Assembly (NCBI GenBank): GCA_963930775.1
Contig: OZ005706.1
Coordinates: 1,240,001-1,304,000, forward strand
DNA: 64,000 nucleotides
Direction of reading: 5' to 3'
Source of the DNA: Cliona cf. orientalis
Lineage: Eukaryota > Porifera > Demospongiae > Clionaida > Clionaidae
How positions within the stretch are numbered: position 1 is the first letter of the stretch; every line of letters begins with the position of its first letter. This document shows, piece by piece, positions 25,595 through 37,400 of this stretch. A model generated the notes under the pieces. The model worked only from the letters and a program-made list of their open reading frames with translations, searched no databases and was not told the DNA's origin. The translations under genes were made by a program, and so were the position numbers.

Positions 25595-26501
25595 ATGGAT
25601 ACGGAGCAAGCCAGCGAACAAGTGAAAAAGCAGAGAGAGCTTAGACGAAAGAAGATCTTGGAAAACGCTAAGAGCAGGATGGATAAGCTGAAGCGAGTGC
25701 AAGAGAGAAGGTATAATTCAACGGTCGCTACGACTTTTAATTCCAAATAATGCTCACCTATTATTGTCTATTTTTGTAGCTCATCTTCTCAATTGGAGAC
25801 AGATATGGCTGATGGAGAACCTGTTTCTATTAATCATGTTGTTCCTGAACACTATATGGAAGGTCTGATAAATAATTATCTTTGTCAAATTGTGTTGCTT
25901 GGGTCGTCAGTTGAAATTTGAGCTAGAACTATACTACTGCACACACCAATGGCAATAAAAGCAAGGAATTGGTATGTATCTAGCTGACATAAGCTGATCC
26001 TTTTGTTTTCCAGATCCTCCAGATGAAATCATTGAAAGAGTACCTCCATCAATTCAAAATAACCAACAATTTCAGGCCAGCAATGCCGCTATTCTTCCAC
26101 CTTCACCGCCATCCTTCCTTTGCAGTGCTGTTGCCACGATAAGGAGTGACGGTGCCTTCAAACTTCGGACACTAATTGGAGTTTTCTACTCCCTAATCTT
26201 GACCATAGTCACAGAGATCTATGCTCTCTCGTTTTCGTACGTAGTTGCAATGTTGATCATGGAACTGACATTACTTGTAGCTCTCATAATGGTGTCAAAA
26301 TCAGACAGCAGTGGTGTGAGGGGAGATTGGATTCTTCAATTAAGAGGAATTCTTGCATTTCTTCATCCTTTATTACCGGATATTTTTGAATTCATTTACT
26401 TATCTTTGTACATTATTGCCATTGTATTGAGAGATTTGGTTATTATGATATTTAGTATTATTGTATTTAAGTCAATCATGGCCATTACTGTGCAATCATA
26501 A
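25595..26501 (+). CDS. CAMLG: CAMLG/GET2-like tail-anchored protein insertion receptor
   Basis: CAMLG (GET2 in yeast) is an ER membrane protein that, with WRB/GET1, receives tail-anchored proteins from TRC40/GET3. Exons are 25595-25710, 25780-25862 and 26014-26501 (stop TAA), 228 residues with consistent phases; human CAMLG is about 296. Near residue 14 the basic N-terminal motif ELRRKKILENAKSRMDKL matches the GET3-binding motif RRRKLL.N...R. A polar linker follows. The last 120 residues hold three hydrophobic segments (GVFYSLILTIVTEIY; LIMELTLLVALIMV; and a Leu/Ile-rich one near the C terminus). An in-frame Met 36 bp upstream (25559) is possible. The exon 2 donor (GTCTGA) is weak. It lies divergent from importin alpha and 166 bp before STAG. 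Confidence 0.8.
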
Positions 26502-26667
26502 ATAATTCACTTTTCCTGTCATCTCCATAGATTTGATTTTTGGCGGGCTTTATGCAATGCGCGCGGGAAATTAAGTGGGCGTTAAATAGAACAACACTCT
26601 TGACAAGCTGAAACCTGCCCCAAAGCTAAATTTCCAGCTGTAAAAAGTCGACACACACTAAACGAAG

Positions 26668-29416
26668 ATGGATGAGTCTACGGCTACTAGTACAGAGGCT
26701 ACCTCGCCGTCCCAAATCAATGAAAGTAGCGAGCAAACTCAAGCGGAAACTCCAGAGAGTTCTGCTAGCACCTCTCAGGCAGCAGCTGCCCAGGGGGCCA
26801 CTGGAAAGGTACAAGCGCTATTCATAAGGCATACTTAGTACATACACTTAAATAAATTTAATATTGGTTAAGTTTGACCATAACTCTTATACCAGATGTG
26901 CTGGCACTATGGATTGAAAAAAATTACATGGGATATTTTACTAGTTGGGCTATTCCTGTGCTGAGTAAATTCTTGGATAGCCTTCTTGACTCAAATTTAA
27001 TATAGCTGTTGTCAATTTTTGCAGCAAATAATAGCTCAATTTACATAATATTATATTTATTTCAGCGGTGGAACCTTCGAATCCGAAAGCCTCGCCTGAC
27101 CGAAACCACTGCACTAGCTGATGAAGATGATGATGAGGAGGAGGAAGAAGAAGAGATGGACGAGGGAGACATAGTTCAAGAGATAAACATCAAACCAGTA
27201 AGGGGCAGGCCTCCGACAACCAGCCATGCCCATGCCAGCACATCCTCCGTGGCTAACACGAGCGTCAAGAAGACACCAGCCGGCCGGAGGCCGCAACAGA
27301 AGAAGAGAGAGGGAGCCGAGCTGAAAGCACCACCGTCGAAACGAAGACAAGGTGCCGCTGCGTCTGCCGGTGCTGGTGCCACACCGGGAGGTGTGGCTAG
27401 TGGGGGAGGGGCAGGGGGTGGAGCTACACCCAGTTTGGCTGTACTGCAGATGAGGAGGGAGAGCAGGGCCTATGGCATGTTTCAGAGTGTACAGTCAGGG
27501 AAGGGGGCTCTAAAGGTATGCAACTAGACATTTTTGAGATAATTTTAATAGATAATAATTACGTGCTTTAGGCACAATGTATATACCAGTATAATGCCTA
27601 ATTGCATACCTACCTAAGGCTAAATCAATTATGGAAAGCCACTCTACTCCATTTCTGTGCTTTTTACACACACAAACACACACATACATAGTCTGTTGCC
27701 AGTGAGTGGGTGGATGTGTACCAGCAGGATCCCGAGCGGGCCATGATGGAGCTGATCCAGTACTTTGTCTTCAGCTGTGGCTGTAAGGCTTTCATCACCA
27801 TGGACATGTTCAGGGCAGAGACATCAGACGTCATACGTACTCTCACCGAAAACTTTGCAGAGGTAAGATCTAGTTTAGCTACATGTAGCCGGCTCCTCCC
27901 AGTTTTTTTTTCCAATGTTTATCTGCATGATTAAAAAAACTGGGGGACTGGTTGGGGGGTCAGGGGGTGAGGCTAAGTGAAGTCTGCATATTTGCTCGAG
28001 CATATTGATTACCGTAAAGTCTGGTTAATAAGCGCATGCGCTTATCACTCTCGGTGGTAAGGAAACATGCGCCTATTAGACGATGTGCGCTTAATAGAGA
28101 GTGAAATTTTGGCCCCGCCCACTGACAGCACGTTCGAGCGCTCGATCACAAAGCTAGCAAGTTATGAACACAGCGATTCTTGGAATAAGCTCTGTAATAG
28201 TTAATGGGAGTATGATCGGAAGCCATCGCTGGAAGAAAACCGTGGAAAAATAGCCGATTTCTTCGGCGAAACTCGCTTCGAAGTCAAGGTCAAGAGTCCG
28301 AACCCGTCTCAGTGGAACATCACTGTGTTGAGTATAGCCGATCTCGTGCAGCTGGTTATCCGAAAATAGATTGGTAAATTAGTTTTAGCCATGTAGAGCA
28401 TGGAACACTCTTGATCGAACGTTGAATACTTACTGTCGTCTTTATTGGGCGCATGCGCTTATTAGACAATACTTAACAACAGGAAGGAAGCATGCGCTTA
28501 TCAAAAAATATGCGCTTAATAAGCATGTGCGCTTATTAACCAGACTTTACGGTATTAGCATGAGCCTTGAGAATCACTAAGGTATTTAGGTTGAAGGTAA
28601 AAAAAAATTTTTTTCCAAATAATAATATTATGTAATACTATTGCCTTTTGAATTTTGAAATGTAGGAAAGTGGAGAGTACCCACTGATTGTTGCTGGACC
28701 TGCACTAAGGAAGTTTAAGGTAATGCTATTATGTATACTGACTATACTTGCCAAATGCTGCATCAATGACTGTTACGCTTGTTTGGTGAATGCTGTTTTC
28801 TTTCTTTTCTTTTAGAGTAATTTTGTTGATTTCATCAACCACATCATCATTCAGTGCCAGCACAGCATTCTCTACGATGAGTACATGCTGGACACCCTCA
28901 TTATTTGGCTGGTCGGCTTCACGGACTCTCAAGTCAGGGCCTTCAGACACACCTGCACTCTTGCATGTTAGTTCTTAGTGTCAATCTATAGCGTATTAGG
29001 TTCTTTTCTGCATGAATTCTACAATGTGATTCAAGGCTATTGGTTTGCATTGTGTTGAGCTTGCGAAATGTGAAAATCTTCCAATTTTCATAATTTTTTC
29101 CATGACCAAATGCAAGAATGCAACACATCTCAGGCTTTTGCGCCATAATAATAATAATATATTATTGTGAACTGCACCTTAGCTAATGCTTTGCTGCTAT
29201 AGCATAGTAGTCTTTTATGTCCAGCATGTGTATATTTTGAGTCGTTTGTTATTGTGCAGGTGTGAAGGTGCTCACCGCTCTCATCAAAGTGGCCAACGAT
29301 GTCAGCAAAGAGTTGGACAATACTCAGGTATAGGAGTGCAGCTGTAATCACTATAGAGAGATTATTTCAACCACTTCACACGCATGACATACACACAATG
29401 ATTATTGTCTCTCCTA

Positions 29417-29465
<49 letters not shown>

Positions 29466-32400
29466 GCTGGTAGCGTCAAGTTGAGGCCGAGCGAAAGCGT
29501 CAGCTGGTGACTCGGACGGAGGCCGGGCAGGCCAAGCTGGAGAAGCTCGTCTCGAAGCGAGGGGACCTCACGAGGAACAAGAACGAGCTGGAGGAGACAA
29601 TGAAGGGACTCTTCTCCAGTGTCTTTGTTCATCGTTACAAGGATGTGAGGCCTGAGATCAGGGCAGTGTGCATCACGGAGCTAGGCACTTGGCTCACTCA
29701 CTACAGGTTTGCAGTACTTTTGTGACAATAACATAGCAGAATTTTGAGGTGTCTTGTGATTGAAAATATTAGTTCCAGTAATAACTGTTAGTGGTGTTTT
29801 CTGCACTTTGCTCGTTTTAGTTAATCGAATACAATGCATGATCCAATTTAACGTAAGAAATTAGCATTTTACGAATTCTCATAACATTTATATATGGAGC
29901 GATTGACGACCTTTACCAGAAAAAACGCAAAATTGAAATTATTTTTTCCATGCGTTGTATTAGATTAAGTACGGTACTCATTCTAACTTACATGTACATG
30001 TAGAAGGATATCCCCCTTTTTTATTCATTCTTTTTCTTCACTCACGCAGTGTCAAGTTCTTGGCGGACACCTACCTCAAGTACATCGGCTGGATGCTCTA
30101 CGACAAGGTTGGGGAGGTGCGGGTGGCTTGTCTCAACGTCCTCGAGCCATTGTACTCTGACCCCGACACTGCACCCCACCTGGAGCTGTTCACAGAAAAA
30201 TTTAAGGTCAGCAACCCCAGCAAGTTCACAGTGCACGGTTTCCCTTTTTGGAAGGCGCCTACCCTATGCACCAAGTCCCTTTGATTTTCAGTAGTGATCC
30301 CTGATATTATGTTTCATATACTCTTTACTTAAAAAGATGTACCGTAGTTAATCGAATACAACGCACGATCCAATTTAACGCAAGAAATTAGCAATTTACA
30401 AATTCTCCTAATGTTTATATAATATGAGTGATTGACGACCTTTACCAGAAATTTTTTTTCATGCGTTGTATTAGAATAAGTACGGTACCCCTTAATCACC
30501 TTTGTATTAATTTTATCCCATAGTCTCGGCTGCTGTCGATGCGTCTGGATATGGATGAGCATGCGGCTGTGACGGCCATCAGTGTCCTGTGCCACATGCA
30601 GGCTCTGGACCTGCTCGATGCCGAGGAGAGCCTGGAGGTGTGCGAGCTGGTGTTTCTAGAGAACAGGGCCATCAGCCACACCGCTGGACAGTTTGCCGTC
30701 GACTATCTTTTCTCTGAGGACTTCATGTCCAGAGCAAAGCAGAGGGAGGTACCAGAAGGTAAGAAATAGACTCATGGTGCCTCCAATACAGTAGAATCTC
30801 TCAATTATTGCTGTCTTAAGTATCTCAAAGCTGGATGAATCAGAAGAATTAAGGGGTTAAAAATTTAAGGATGTGATGGGGGTTAAACTCTCTTCTATAT
30901 ACATGTTAGTTGAGAATCATTATTTAGGTTGCAAGAAGCCGACTGATGGTCAGATCAAGCTGACAGAGCTCATCAAGTTTTTCTCGGAGGTCAAGATACA
31001 CGACCATGCTAACTACTTTGTCGACAGTCTGTGGGACCACACTGAAGTGATGCAAGTAAGAAATGTGCATTATTTGCAGCATATACGCATGACGACCTTT
31101 TCCTAAATTTTGAGACTATTCAGTAAAGTGTATCAAAATCAAAATTAATATTAGGGGAGCCAAATTAAATATGGTATACATCCGCACACGCACACACACA
31201 GGATTGGGAAGCTATGACTCAGCTGCTGCTCGACGATAAGTGTGGCATCACGCTGAGCGACGAGGAACAGTGTGTACTTATCGAGATCATGTCCTGCAGC
31301 GTGCGCCGTGCCTCGGGTGCCACACCCCCTCCTGGAAGGGCCAAGGGAAAGGTAAACATTGGGTAGGCTAAAAATTTGTCTATGAATAATGAGGTCCTTT
31401 AGCCATTGAGCAATAATATTGATGATCCTTTGCTAATCCCTGGTATGTATGTTACATACTAATTCTATGATTGTCTGCAGGTTATGTCCAACAAAGAGAA
31501 GAAGGCCATTGAAGTAGCGACAGAAACGCTCAGTACACACTTTATGGTCACTCTACCAGATCTGTTGTCCAAGGTCAGTGTAGTGAGTGTATTCATAGGT
31601 AGTGGGATGGGTGTAGTATAATAAAATAGGAAGTTAGGGCAACACTAGCGGTTGGTCCATTAGCTCAGTCGGTAGAGCGTCGTGCTGATAACGCGAAGGT
31701 CGTGAGTTCGAGACTCACATGGACCACGAAGACTTTTTTTTCTTTCTCCTCAAATCTTTTTTTTTTCACAGTGTGGTTCAGATCCTTCCAATGCTGCTAA
31801 TCTTGTCAGCATCCCCCAACATTTTGAAACTGAAATATATGCTGAAAACCGTCTTCAAAAGGTAAAAAAATAAAGAGGGGGATAGCTCATTAATTTTTTG
31901 TGTTATTATTATTATTGCTGGAATAATGTAATTCACTCGTAGCATCTCGAAAGTTTGCTGAGCCAACTTCATGAGCTCACTATGAAGCATATAGAGTCAA
32001 GTGTAAGTTAGTCTAGCAATATTATAAATTTATATTGGATAGTTTCAATGCTGGAGTATTGTGTTTATAGGTGTTGGAAGAGTGTGCACAGACGTACAAG
32101 GGACTCCTAGATCAAGAATTTTCTCTCCACTCAACTGTGGTAAGTTTTCGTCTCCTGTCTCTAGTTTGTATCCGTGTCACTCTTTTCCACTCACACGTAC
32201 ACACAGGATGTTGCATTTCGGCGTCTTTTGGACCAACTAGCTGAAAACTTTCGACAGTACTACACCGAGTGCAAGGAGCAAGAAAATTCACTGGTATAAT
32301 AATATCTGACATCACCATTACATCATCGATAAATATTATTATTATATACATGGCTCCACTTCGTACAGGCAAATGAAGAGAATGAGGATTGCTTTGGTGT

Positions 32401-35187
32401 GATCGTAGCCACCAGACGACTTGCTTCCTTCTACAAGATTGTCGATTTGTCCACCTACAAGCTGTCCGTTGAGCTGAAGGAGCTGATCGAGGCTGGCGTC
32501 AGTGGAGACTGCTGTGAGAGCATACTGGAGAATACCATCATATGCCTTAGGCTGGAGATCATGTGGCGAGTGCACGCACTGCAGGACACCACCGCCCCAA
32601 ACAGAGTAAGCAGAGTGGATGAGGGGTGCTTAGTGCAGTGGTGATTTGGCAATATTGGGTAAAGGTCGTCACTTAAGGATGCCCTGTATATACCCTCTAT
32701 ATATCCTGTTATCAGATAGTTGTGTATGGTGCAATTGTTTCTTCCTTATACCTCAGGATGTTCTGAAGGCCTTGCACTCTGATCTCGTTCACCTGTTCAA
32801 GAATTGTCAGGATCTGGTCAAGTTTGGCAGTGGGCGTGGTCAACGTGCAGCCTATGTGACCTTTGCTGACCTGTTGATGGTGTTTGCCAAGCAGCTGAGA
32901 AAGTTCCCTCACCTGGCCAGTCTAGTCTATGTCCCTGATGCCAACCTACAGCGGACACTCCAGGTACTGTACACCACCCACCGACACATTGATGTGTAAT
33001 GAGATTGTCTGCTATGATTATTTGAAAGTTGTAGTGATATTTGCATGGTGTGAACTCTGAGTATTGTGCTACTGCCTTCTCTCTCTCTCTCTCTTTCTGT
33101 CCCTCTCCCCCTCCACCGCAGGACTACATTATGGACAACGTGCTTCAGTCTGATGATGATGAGGATGAGAATGAGCCCACGTCAGAGGAGGAGGCCCTGC
33201 TGATGGCGGAGAGGCTCAACGACCGCCGGGTTCTCCTCGCCTCCTTCCTCAAGATGGCCATGTTTTCTGTGATCGACAACAAGCTGATCGCTCCGATTTG
33301 GGCTCTGTACATCCGAGTAAGTGTACAATTTTGTATAAGGATCCATATAATATCAGCAAAAACAAGTGTATAAGTTAGACAATTTGATTGATATCACAGT
33401 TTATGTGAAAGTCGAAAGGATGGCATGCAAATTAGTTTTTCTTTCCATTTAAGCATCTCCACCTGTACAACACTGTTCTTACTCTACATACATATACGCT
33501 CCAAAAGCAATACCACAACTTTGGTGACCTGATCAAGCTCTCTCTGAACCGTTGTCGCGAGGCTAACCCCACCTCCTGGTACAAGACGGTCATTGAGGCC
33601 CTCAAGGAGCTCTTTCTGGCTCACCTAGAGGAGACAGGGATAGGGAGAATCGATCAGACCTCACCGCAGTGGGCCGATCTCAAAGAGCTGGCCAAGAAAT
33701 TTACCCTCAGCTTGGGCTTTGATGCCACCAAAGTCCGCCTACCACTCGTTGGCATTCATAGGCAAGTCAAAGAAGGGGCAGTAGATGATGATAAGCCTAT
33801 GAGATTGTATGCACTACCGATTAGATTTGTTGTCAAAAGCAATGATTATTTTTAGCTGAGTTTCGCCCCATTTACAAAACTGCTTTCTCCTCCCCCCAAA
33901 TCTATGCTCCTACATGTACTCTTCTGCCCCTTTTGAATACATGAAACATGTACACTGAAGTTCTTTGAAATTATTACCAAAAATTATTTCTCTCCACAGG
34001 GAAGGTATCCTGTTTGCCCTCAGCAGGCCAGGTGACGATGAGGACGCTGACCCCTACACTCCTCCACCCTACCTTGACTTTCTCCTCGTCCTGACCGAGT
34101 TCTGTCACCGCCTACTCTATGTCGACCGGGTTGGAGAGAACTCGGGGGTGGTGCCTTTCCTCTACAAGCAGCTGCCGAGTGACCTCATCGATAAGGTCAG
34201 GAGGAAGGAGCTGAGAGGATGGGAGCCTCTTGCCGTCTACCGCGACCTCACGCTGCCGCAGCAAACCAGATCAACGATGCAGCGAACAAACAGAAAACGA
34301 CCACAAAAAGGTAAAAATTGAATTTTATGGACATCTTATAAATATCAAAAAATCTACTGGCATGGCATTCTTGAGTGAATATATTATTGTGCACACTTGA
34401 AGTTGACGAAAATATTGTTACATGAATATTTCTAACAAAATTAACGTAAATTACGGTACATGACATTATAGTGACTACCGTATAGCCGGAAATTTTCGAG
34501 GGAGCCAATTTTCGCGGTTTTCGCGGTTGATAGGCGACCCACGAAAATTAAATCCGCGAAATATAAACCCAAAACGTACGTTCTCGCAACGTCTACACGC
34601 GCGATAACAGGGGGTGTGGCCTTCGTGGTGCATGCCGCTGCTTGATCCATCTATTAAACAGCTGAGCTTCTTCGACACAAATGTCTTATTTCAAGCTTTC
34701 AAGCGACTCTACCAAACTGCCTGATCCATGTGGCCCAAATCTCCTTGTATACCTGGTAACCACGGACCATAGCCTCGATCATATGCGATTCTCGTGCCAT
34801 TTCTCGATCTCACCAACGATCAACTTTCGGAGCAGCGGCGCGCGTGCAGTAAGAGGCGGAGCCTAACGGATATTGGGGGTGGAGCAACCCTGGAGCGTTC
34901 ATCCGCGAAAATTAGATAGCGAAATCTTTGAAGATGGGCCTTCCGCGAAAATTGGATCCCTCGAAATTTTCCGGCTATACGGTATGATGATTTCTTCTTG
35001 TACAGCTCATGATGAAGAGGTTGAGGAGAGACCAGCCAAGAGTGCTCGACTGAACACTGGGGCCAGTCCAGCAGCCTCGGACGAAGCTGGCAGTGAGGGT
35101 GGAACCCCACCCCCTGGCCCCTCCCACAAGAAAAGCAGTGGGCCAACAACCAAACGCAGGTCCACAGCTGTTGCTGCTCAATCATGA
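26668..35187 (+). CDS. STAG: cohesin subunit SA (STAG/SCC3)
   Basis: SA binds the RAD21 kleisin and supports cohesin loading, CTCF contact and sister-chromatid cohesion. Exons are 26668-26808, 27066-27515, 27692-27862, 28666-28719, 28816-28966, 29260-29327, 29474-29706, 30050-30206, 30524-30758, 30928-31055, 31202-31351, 31481-31573, 31772-31861, 31943-32002, 32071-32139, 32207-32293, 32369-32605, 32757-32963, 33122-33316, 33508-33761, 34000-34310 and 35006-35187. All phases close, giving 1240 residues; human STAG2 has 1231. The N terminus is acidic with an AT-hook-like RGRPP. The STAG domain follows ([20 protein letters not shown]), then the stromalin-conservative domain ([35 protein letters not shown]) and HEAT-like helices. 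The tail is disordered and Ser/Lys-rich. The exon 20 donor is GC (GCAAGT). Introns carry several MITEs and a tRNA gene. Confidence 0.97.
28012..28552. mobile_element. MITE family A, copy 2
   Basis: A 541-bp element in STAG intron 3. It begins CCGTAAAGTCTGGTTAATAA and ends TTAACCAGACTTTACGG, with TA on both sides. The ends and inner CGCATGCGCTTAT words match the copy at 19563-20028, but the centres differ a good deal. No protein is encoded. It lies about 110 bp upstream of the next exon. Confidence 0.85.
29814..29974. mobile_element. MITE family C, copy 1
   Basis: A TIR element of about 160 bp in STAG intron 7. The left end (TAGTTAATCGAATACAATGC) is slightly degraded; the right end GATTAAGTACGG is followed by TA. 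Inside is GACGACCTTTACCAGA, shared by all copies of this family. Confidence 0.75.
30342..30485. mobile_element. MITE family C, copy 2
   Basis: A 144-bp element in STAG intron 8, TA-flanked, starting CCGTAGTTAATCGAATAC and ending GTATTAGAATAAGTACGG. It is closely similar to copy 1 one intron upstream, so exon 8 is bracketed by two copies in the same orientation. Confidence 0.8.
31654..31726 (+). tRNA. tRNA-Ile (anticodon GAU), nested in a STAG intron
   Basis: This 73-nt gene folds as a normal cloverleaf. The acceptor stem is GGTCCAT/ATGGACC with discriminator A. The A box is TAGCTCAGTCGG. The anticodon arm TCGTG-CTGATAA-CGCGA places GAT at 34-36, and the T arm GTGAG-TTCGAGA-CTCAC supplies the B box. 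No intron is present. A run of eight T bases starts 8 nt downstream as a Pol III terminator. It lies in STAG intron 12 on the same strand. The body resembles the usual eukaryotic tRNA-Ile(AAU), differing at the first anticodon base. Most eukaryotes decode with A34 (inosine), so GAU is uncommon. Confidence 0.93.
31734..31741 (+). terminator. Pol III terminator of tRNA-Ile
   Basis: A run of eight T bases a few bases after the tRNA 3' end, a typical RNA polymerase III stop. It also adds to the pyrimidine tract before STAG exon 13. Confidence 0.7.
34478..34982. mobile_element. MITE family B, copy 1 (TIR CCGTATAGCCGGAAATTTTC)
   Basis: A 505-bp TA-flanked element filling most of the last STAG intron. 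The left end CCGTATAGCCGGAAATTTTC is mirrored by GAAATTTTCCGGCTATACGG on the right. Sub-terminal TTCGCGG and CCGCGAAA words repeat inward. It ends only about 20 bp before the acceptor of the last STAG exon. No transposase is encoded. Confidence 0.88.
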
Positions 35188-35329
35188 ACACGCACACATT
35201 GTATAAACTACAAACCACACCCTGTTAAAGTTTCACGTATCATTCCCACAATACTAAAAATGCACGTAATAGTTTTGGCATCATTAACTAATAATTAGTT
35301 TAAAAGGCTCATTTGATTTGTGTATTAAT

Positions 35330-35335
35330 AATAAA
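35330..35335 (+). terminator. polyadenylation signal of STAG
   Basis: AATAAA about 140 bp downstream of the STAG stop codon and before the convergent UBAC2 stop, a plausible 3' end signal. Confidence 0.55.
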
Positions 35336-35484
35336 GTATTCTGTTAGCAATCTCTCATTTTCTATTCCGTTTACTGTGATCATTAAATTTTATGTTCATT
35401 TACCTGATACTTATTTTAAATAACAGTGATTAGTGATGGAAAACAATACATGAATCAAAATTCAAGTCAATACTAATGTATCGA

Positions 35485-37214
35485 TCAGTGTTGATGCCTG
35501 GCAGTTAAGAGTTGAATAGCAGCCTGTACATTGCTACCAGTGTGGATGAGAGCTCTTCTGGCATCTTCTCTACTGAATCCCATCACAGTCAGCTGCTGGA
35601 TCTATGGAAAAAGAATAGCAATAATTGGCTCACTGTGATCAGTAAAATTAATATTAAATTTTTGTTCGGGAAGAATCTCTAAGGATAGAAATCGAAATTG
35701 TGTTCTTTTAATACACTTGCCTGGTCTTCTGAAGGCTGTGGGAGATGTCCCTGCGTTGGTCTGCCGATCCTGATGGTATACCGTCTCTGTTGCATCTCAT
35801 TCATCATTCTCTCGAGCTCGTCCGTTCTCTGTGACCTTTGAACTTGGATTGTGGCCCCCGAATAGCGTTGCGGAGGGGGGTCGTCACCAACGACCTTGTG
35901 GAGGAGAGAGCACACAGAGCCTGGTAGAGTGGGCAACCTCAGGCCCGACACTCGAGTCAATAAACCACCCAGCTGCGGAGAAAGGTAGGAAAAAAAATTT
36001 TTAACAGTTGATCCATTATGCATCCAGCTCAACTATGTGGTGACTTCTGGACTGTTTTTTTTTTCTGCTTAGTGTGTCCACTTCTTAAAAAAAAAAGATT
36101 TTTAACAGTCAATTATTATGGTTACCACCCCAAACAAAAAAAGGTAGGCGTTAGCAGCAGCTCATTCACTGTATAAAATCCAAGAATACCATGACATTGC
36201 CAAAAACTTCCATAAAACAGTCTCAGAAGTCATGTAGCTATCAATACATTAATTTCATACATGGTACCATGTACTCCTGATGGTACCTACTGAAAGATGC
36301 TATACAGCAAATACTATAATGTGCTTGCTTACCATGCCACAGATAGTCAATAGAGCTGGGCTGACTGAAACATAGGAGAACTATGGAGAAAGATAAAATT
36401 AATCTGTGAAATCTTTCTGTTATGCAGACTACAATTATGATTATCGTTGAACTCACAAGAGCAGTCAGGATATAAAATGGAATGCTACGTTTCGTAAAAA
36501 GATGAGATCGCTCCACGTAATGAACCGCCAATATGCCAACTAGAACATTTCTGCAATAAATGGAGTTAGAAGACAACAGAGATAGTGCGTAACTATTGTA
36601 TTAATGTACCAAAATAATATTATATTACATGAAAGAACTTGTTCCAATGCTGAATCGAAATTCGAGAGCATCCTTAACAGAGAAGAAACCAACAGCTATT
36701 ATGGCGGCAAGAAATCCAGATGTCATAATGAGATTCTAAAAATTATAACACGTGTAGTAAAAAATTATGCTACAATGTATGTACATACAGCAAATTTTGC
36801 TGATCCTAGTCGTTTCTCAAGCACTCTGGACTGGTAGAGGATCATGGCAGCTGCCAGCCAGAGACCAGCGGAGGGCACGGCCCAAACTCTTACTCCTAAA
36901 AGAATAACCTATTATGTTCAAAACACAAATTTGCATGCCAGATATCGATCAGTAAATGATATCACTTGTAGCTCACTGAATATGAAGAGGTCCTGAGGGC
37001 TGCAATATTATATGCAAGGGAGCTGGCACTGGTCAGAACCAACAACGATTTGACAACAGGTGTTTTGTCTGGAGGGAAGGGTATACGGTGTGCTCTTATT
37101 GGGAAAGGTCATAAATTATGATAAATAATTATATAGGCCTACTACGATCTATGAAAGTACAAAACTCTATCGTATAAACTCACAAAAACCACTGTCTCTG
37201 CTCAGAGAATACAT
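35485..37214 (-). CDS. UBAC2: UBAC2, rhomboid-like pseudoprotease with C-terminal UBA domain
   Basis: UBAC2 is an ER membrane protein of the rhomboid superfamily, without protease activity, linked to ER-associated degradation and lipid-droplet trafficking through UBXD8. Exons on the minus strand are 37214-37184, 37068-36977, 36908-36789, 36735-36629, 36550-36457, 36380-36333, 35972-35721 and 35601-35485, with consistent phases and 286 residues (human 344). The N terminus DSGFYKTPVVKSLLVL matches human SSGLYKAPLSKSLLLV, and ILYQSRVLEKRLGSAKFA matches LIYNFRIFERRYGSRKFA. Several hydrophobic segments follow, then a cytosolic linker. A UBA domain closes it (MGFSREDARRAL, GSNVQAAIQLL). The last intron has a GC donor (GCAAGT). 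It is head to head with a TM9SF gene, 186 bp apart. Confidence 0.9.
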
Positions 37215-37400
37215 CGTCACTGTACTGCAGAGGTGTACGAGAGGAAGAGAGCCTCAAAGCATGCTCGAAGAAGATAATGCTTCTGCATGGGCGTGGTTTG
37301 GTGGGGTGAACCTATGAGCCACGCCCCTTCAATGATGTGGCTCATGTTTGATCTCGGCGATACGCGATCAGAGCAGCTGCCGCCCCCTAGAAGTGCAACA
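37215..37400. promoter_or_regulatory. bidirectional promoter between UBAC2 and TM9SF-like 1
   Basis: Only 186 bp separate the two start codons, so both transcripts should start here. The stretch is repeat-free, with GGGCGTGG and CCACGCCCC (GC-box/KLF-like) strings at about 37289 and 37320. No TATA box is evident. Confidence 0.6.

Noticed and set aside
31654-31726. Bacterial or organellar origin of the tRNA
   Set aside because: Gene body, A/B boxes, T-run terminator and absence of encoded CCA fit a eukaryotic Pol III gene; only the anticodon is unusual.
36604-36837. Plus-strand 77-codon frame within UBAC2
   Set aside because: It lies antisense to UBAC2 exons 3 and 4 and has no support of its own.
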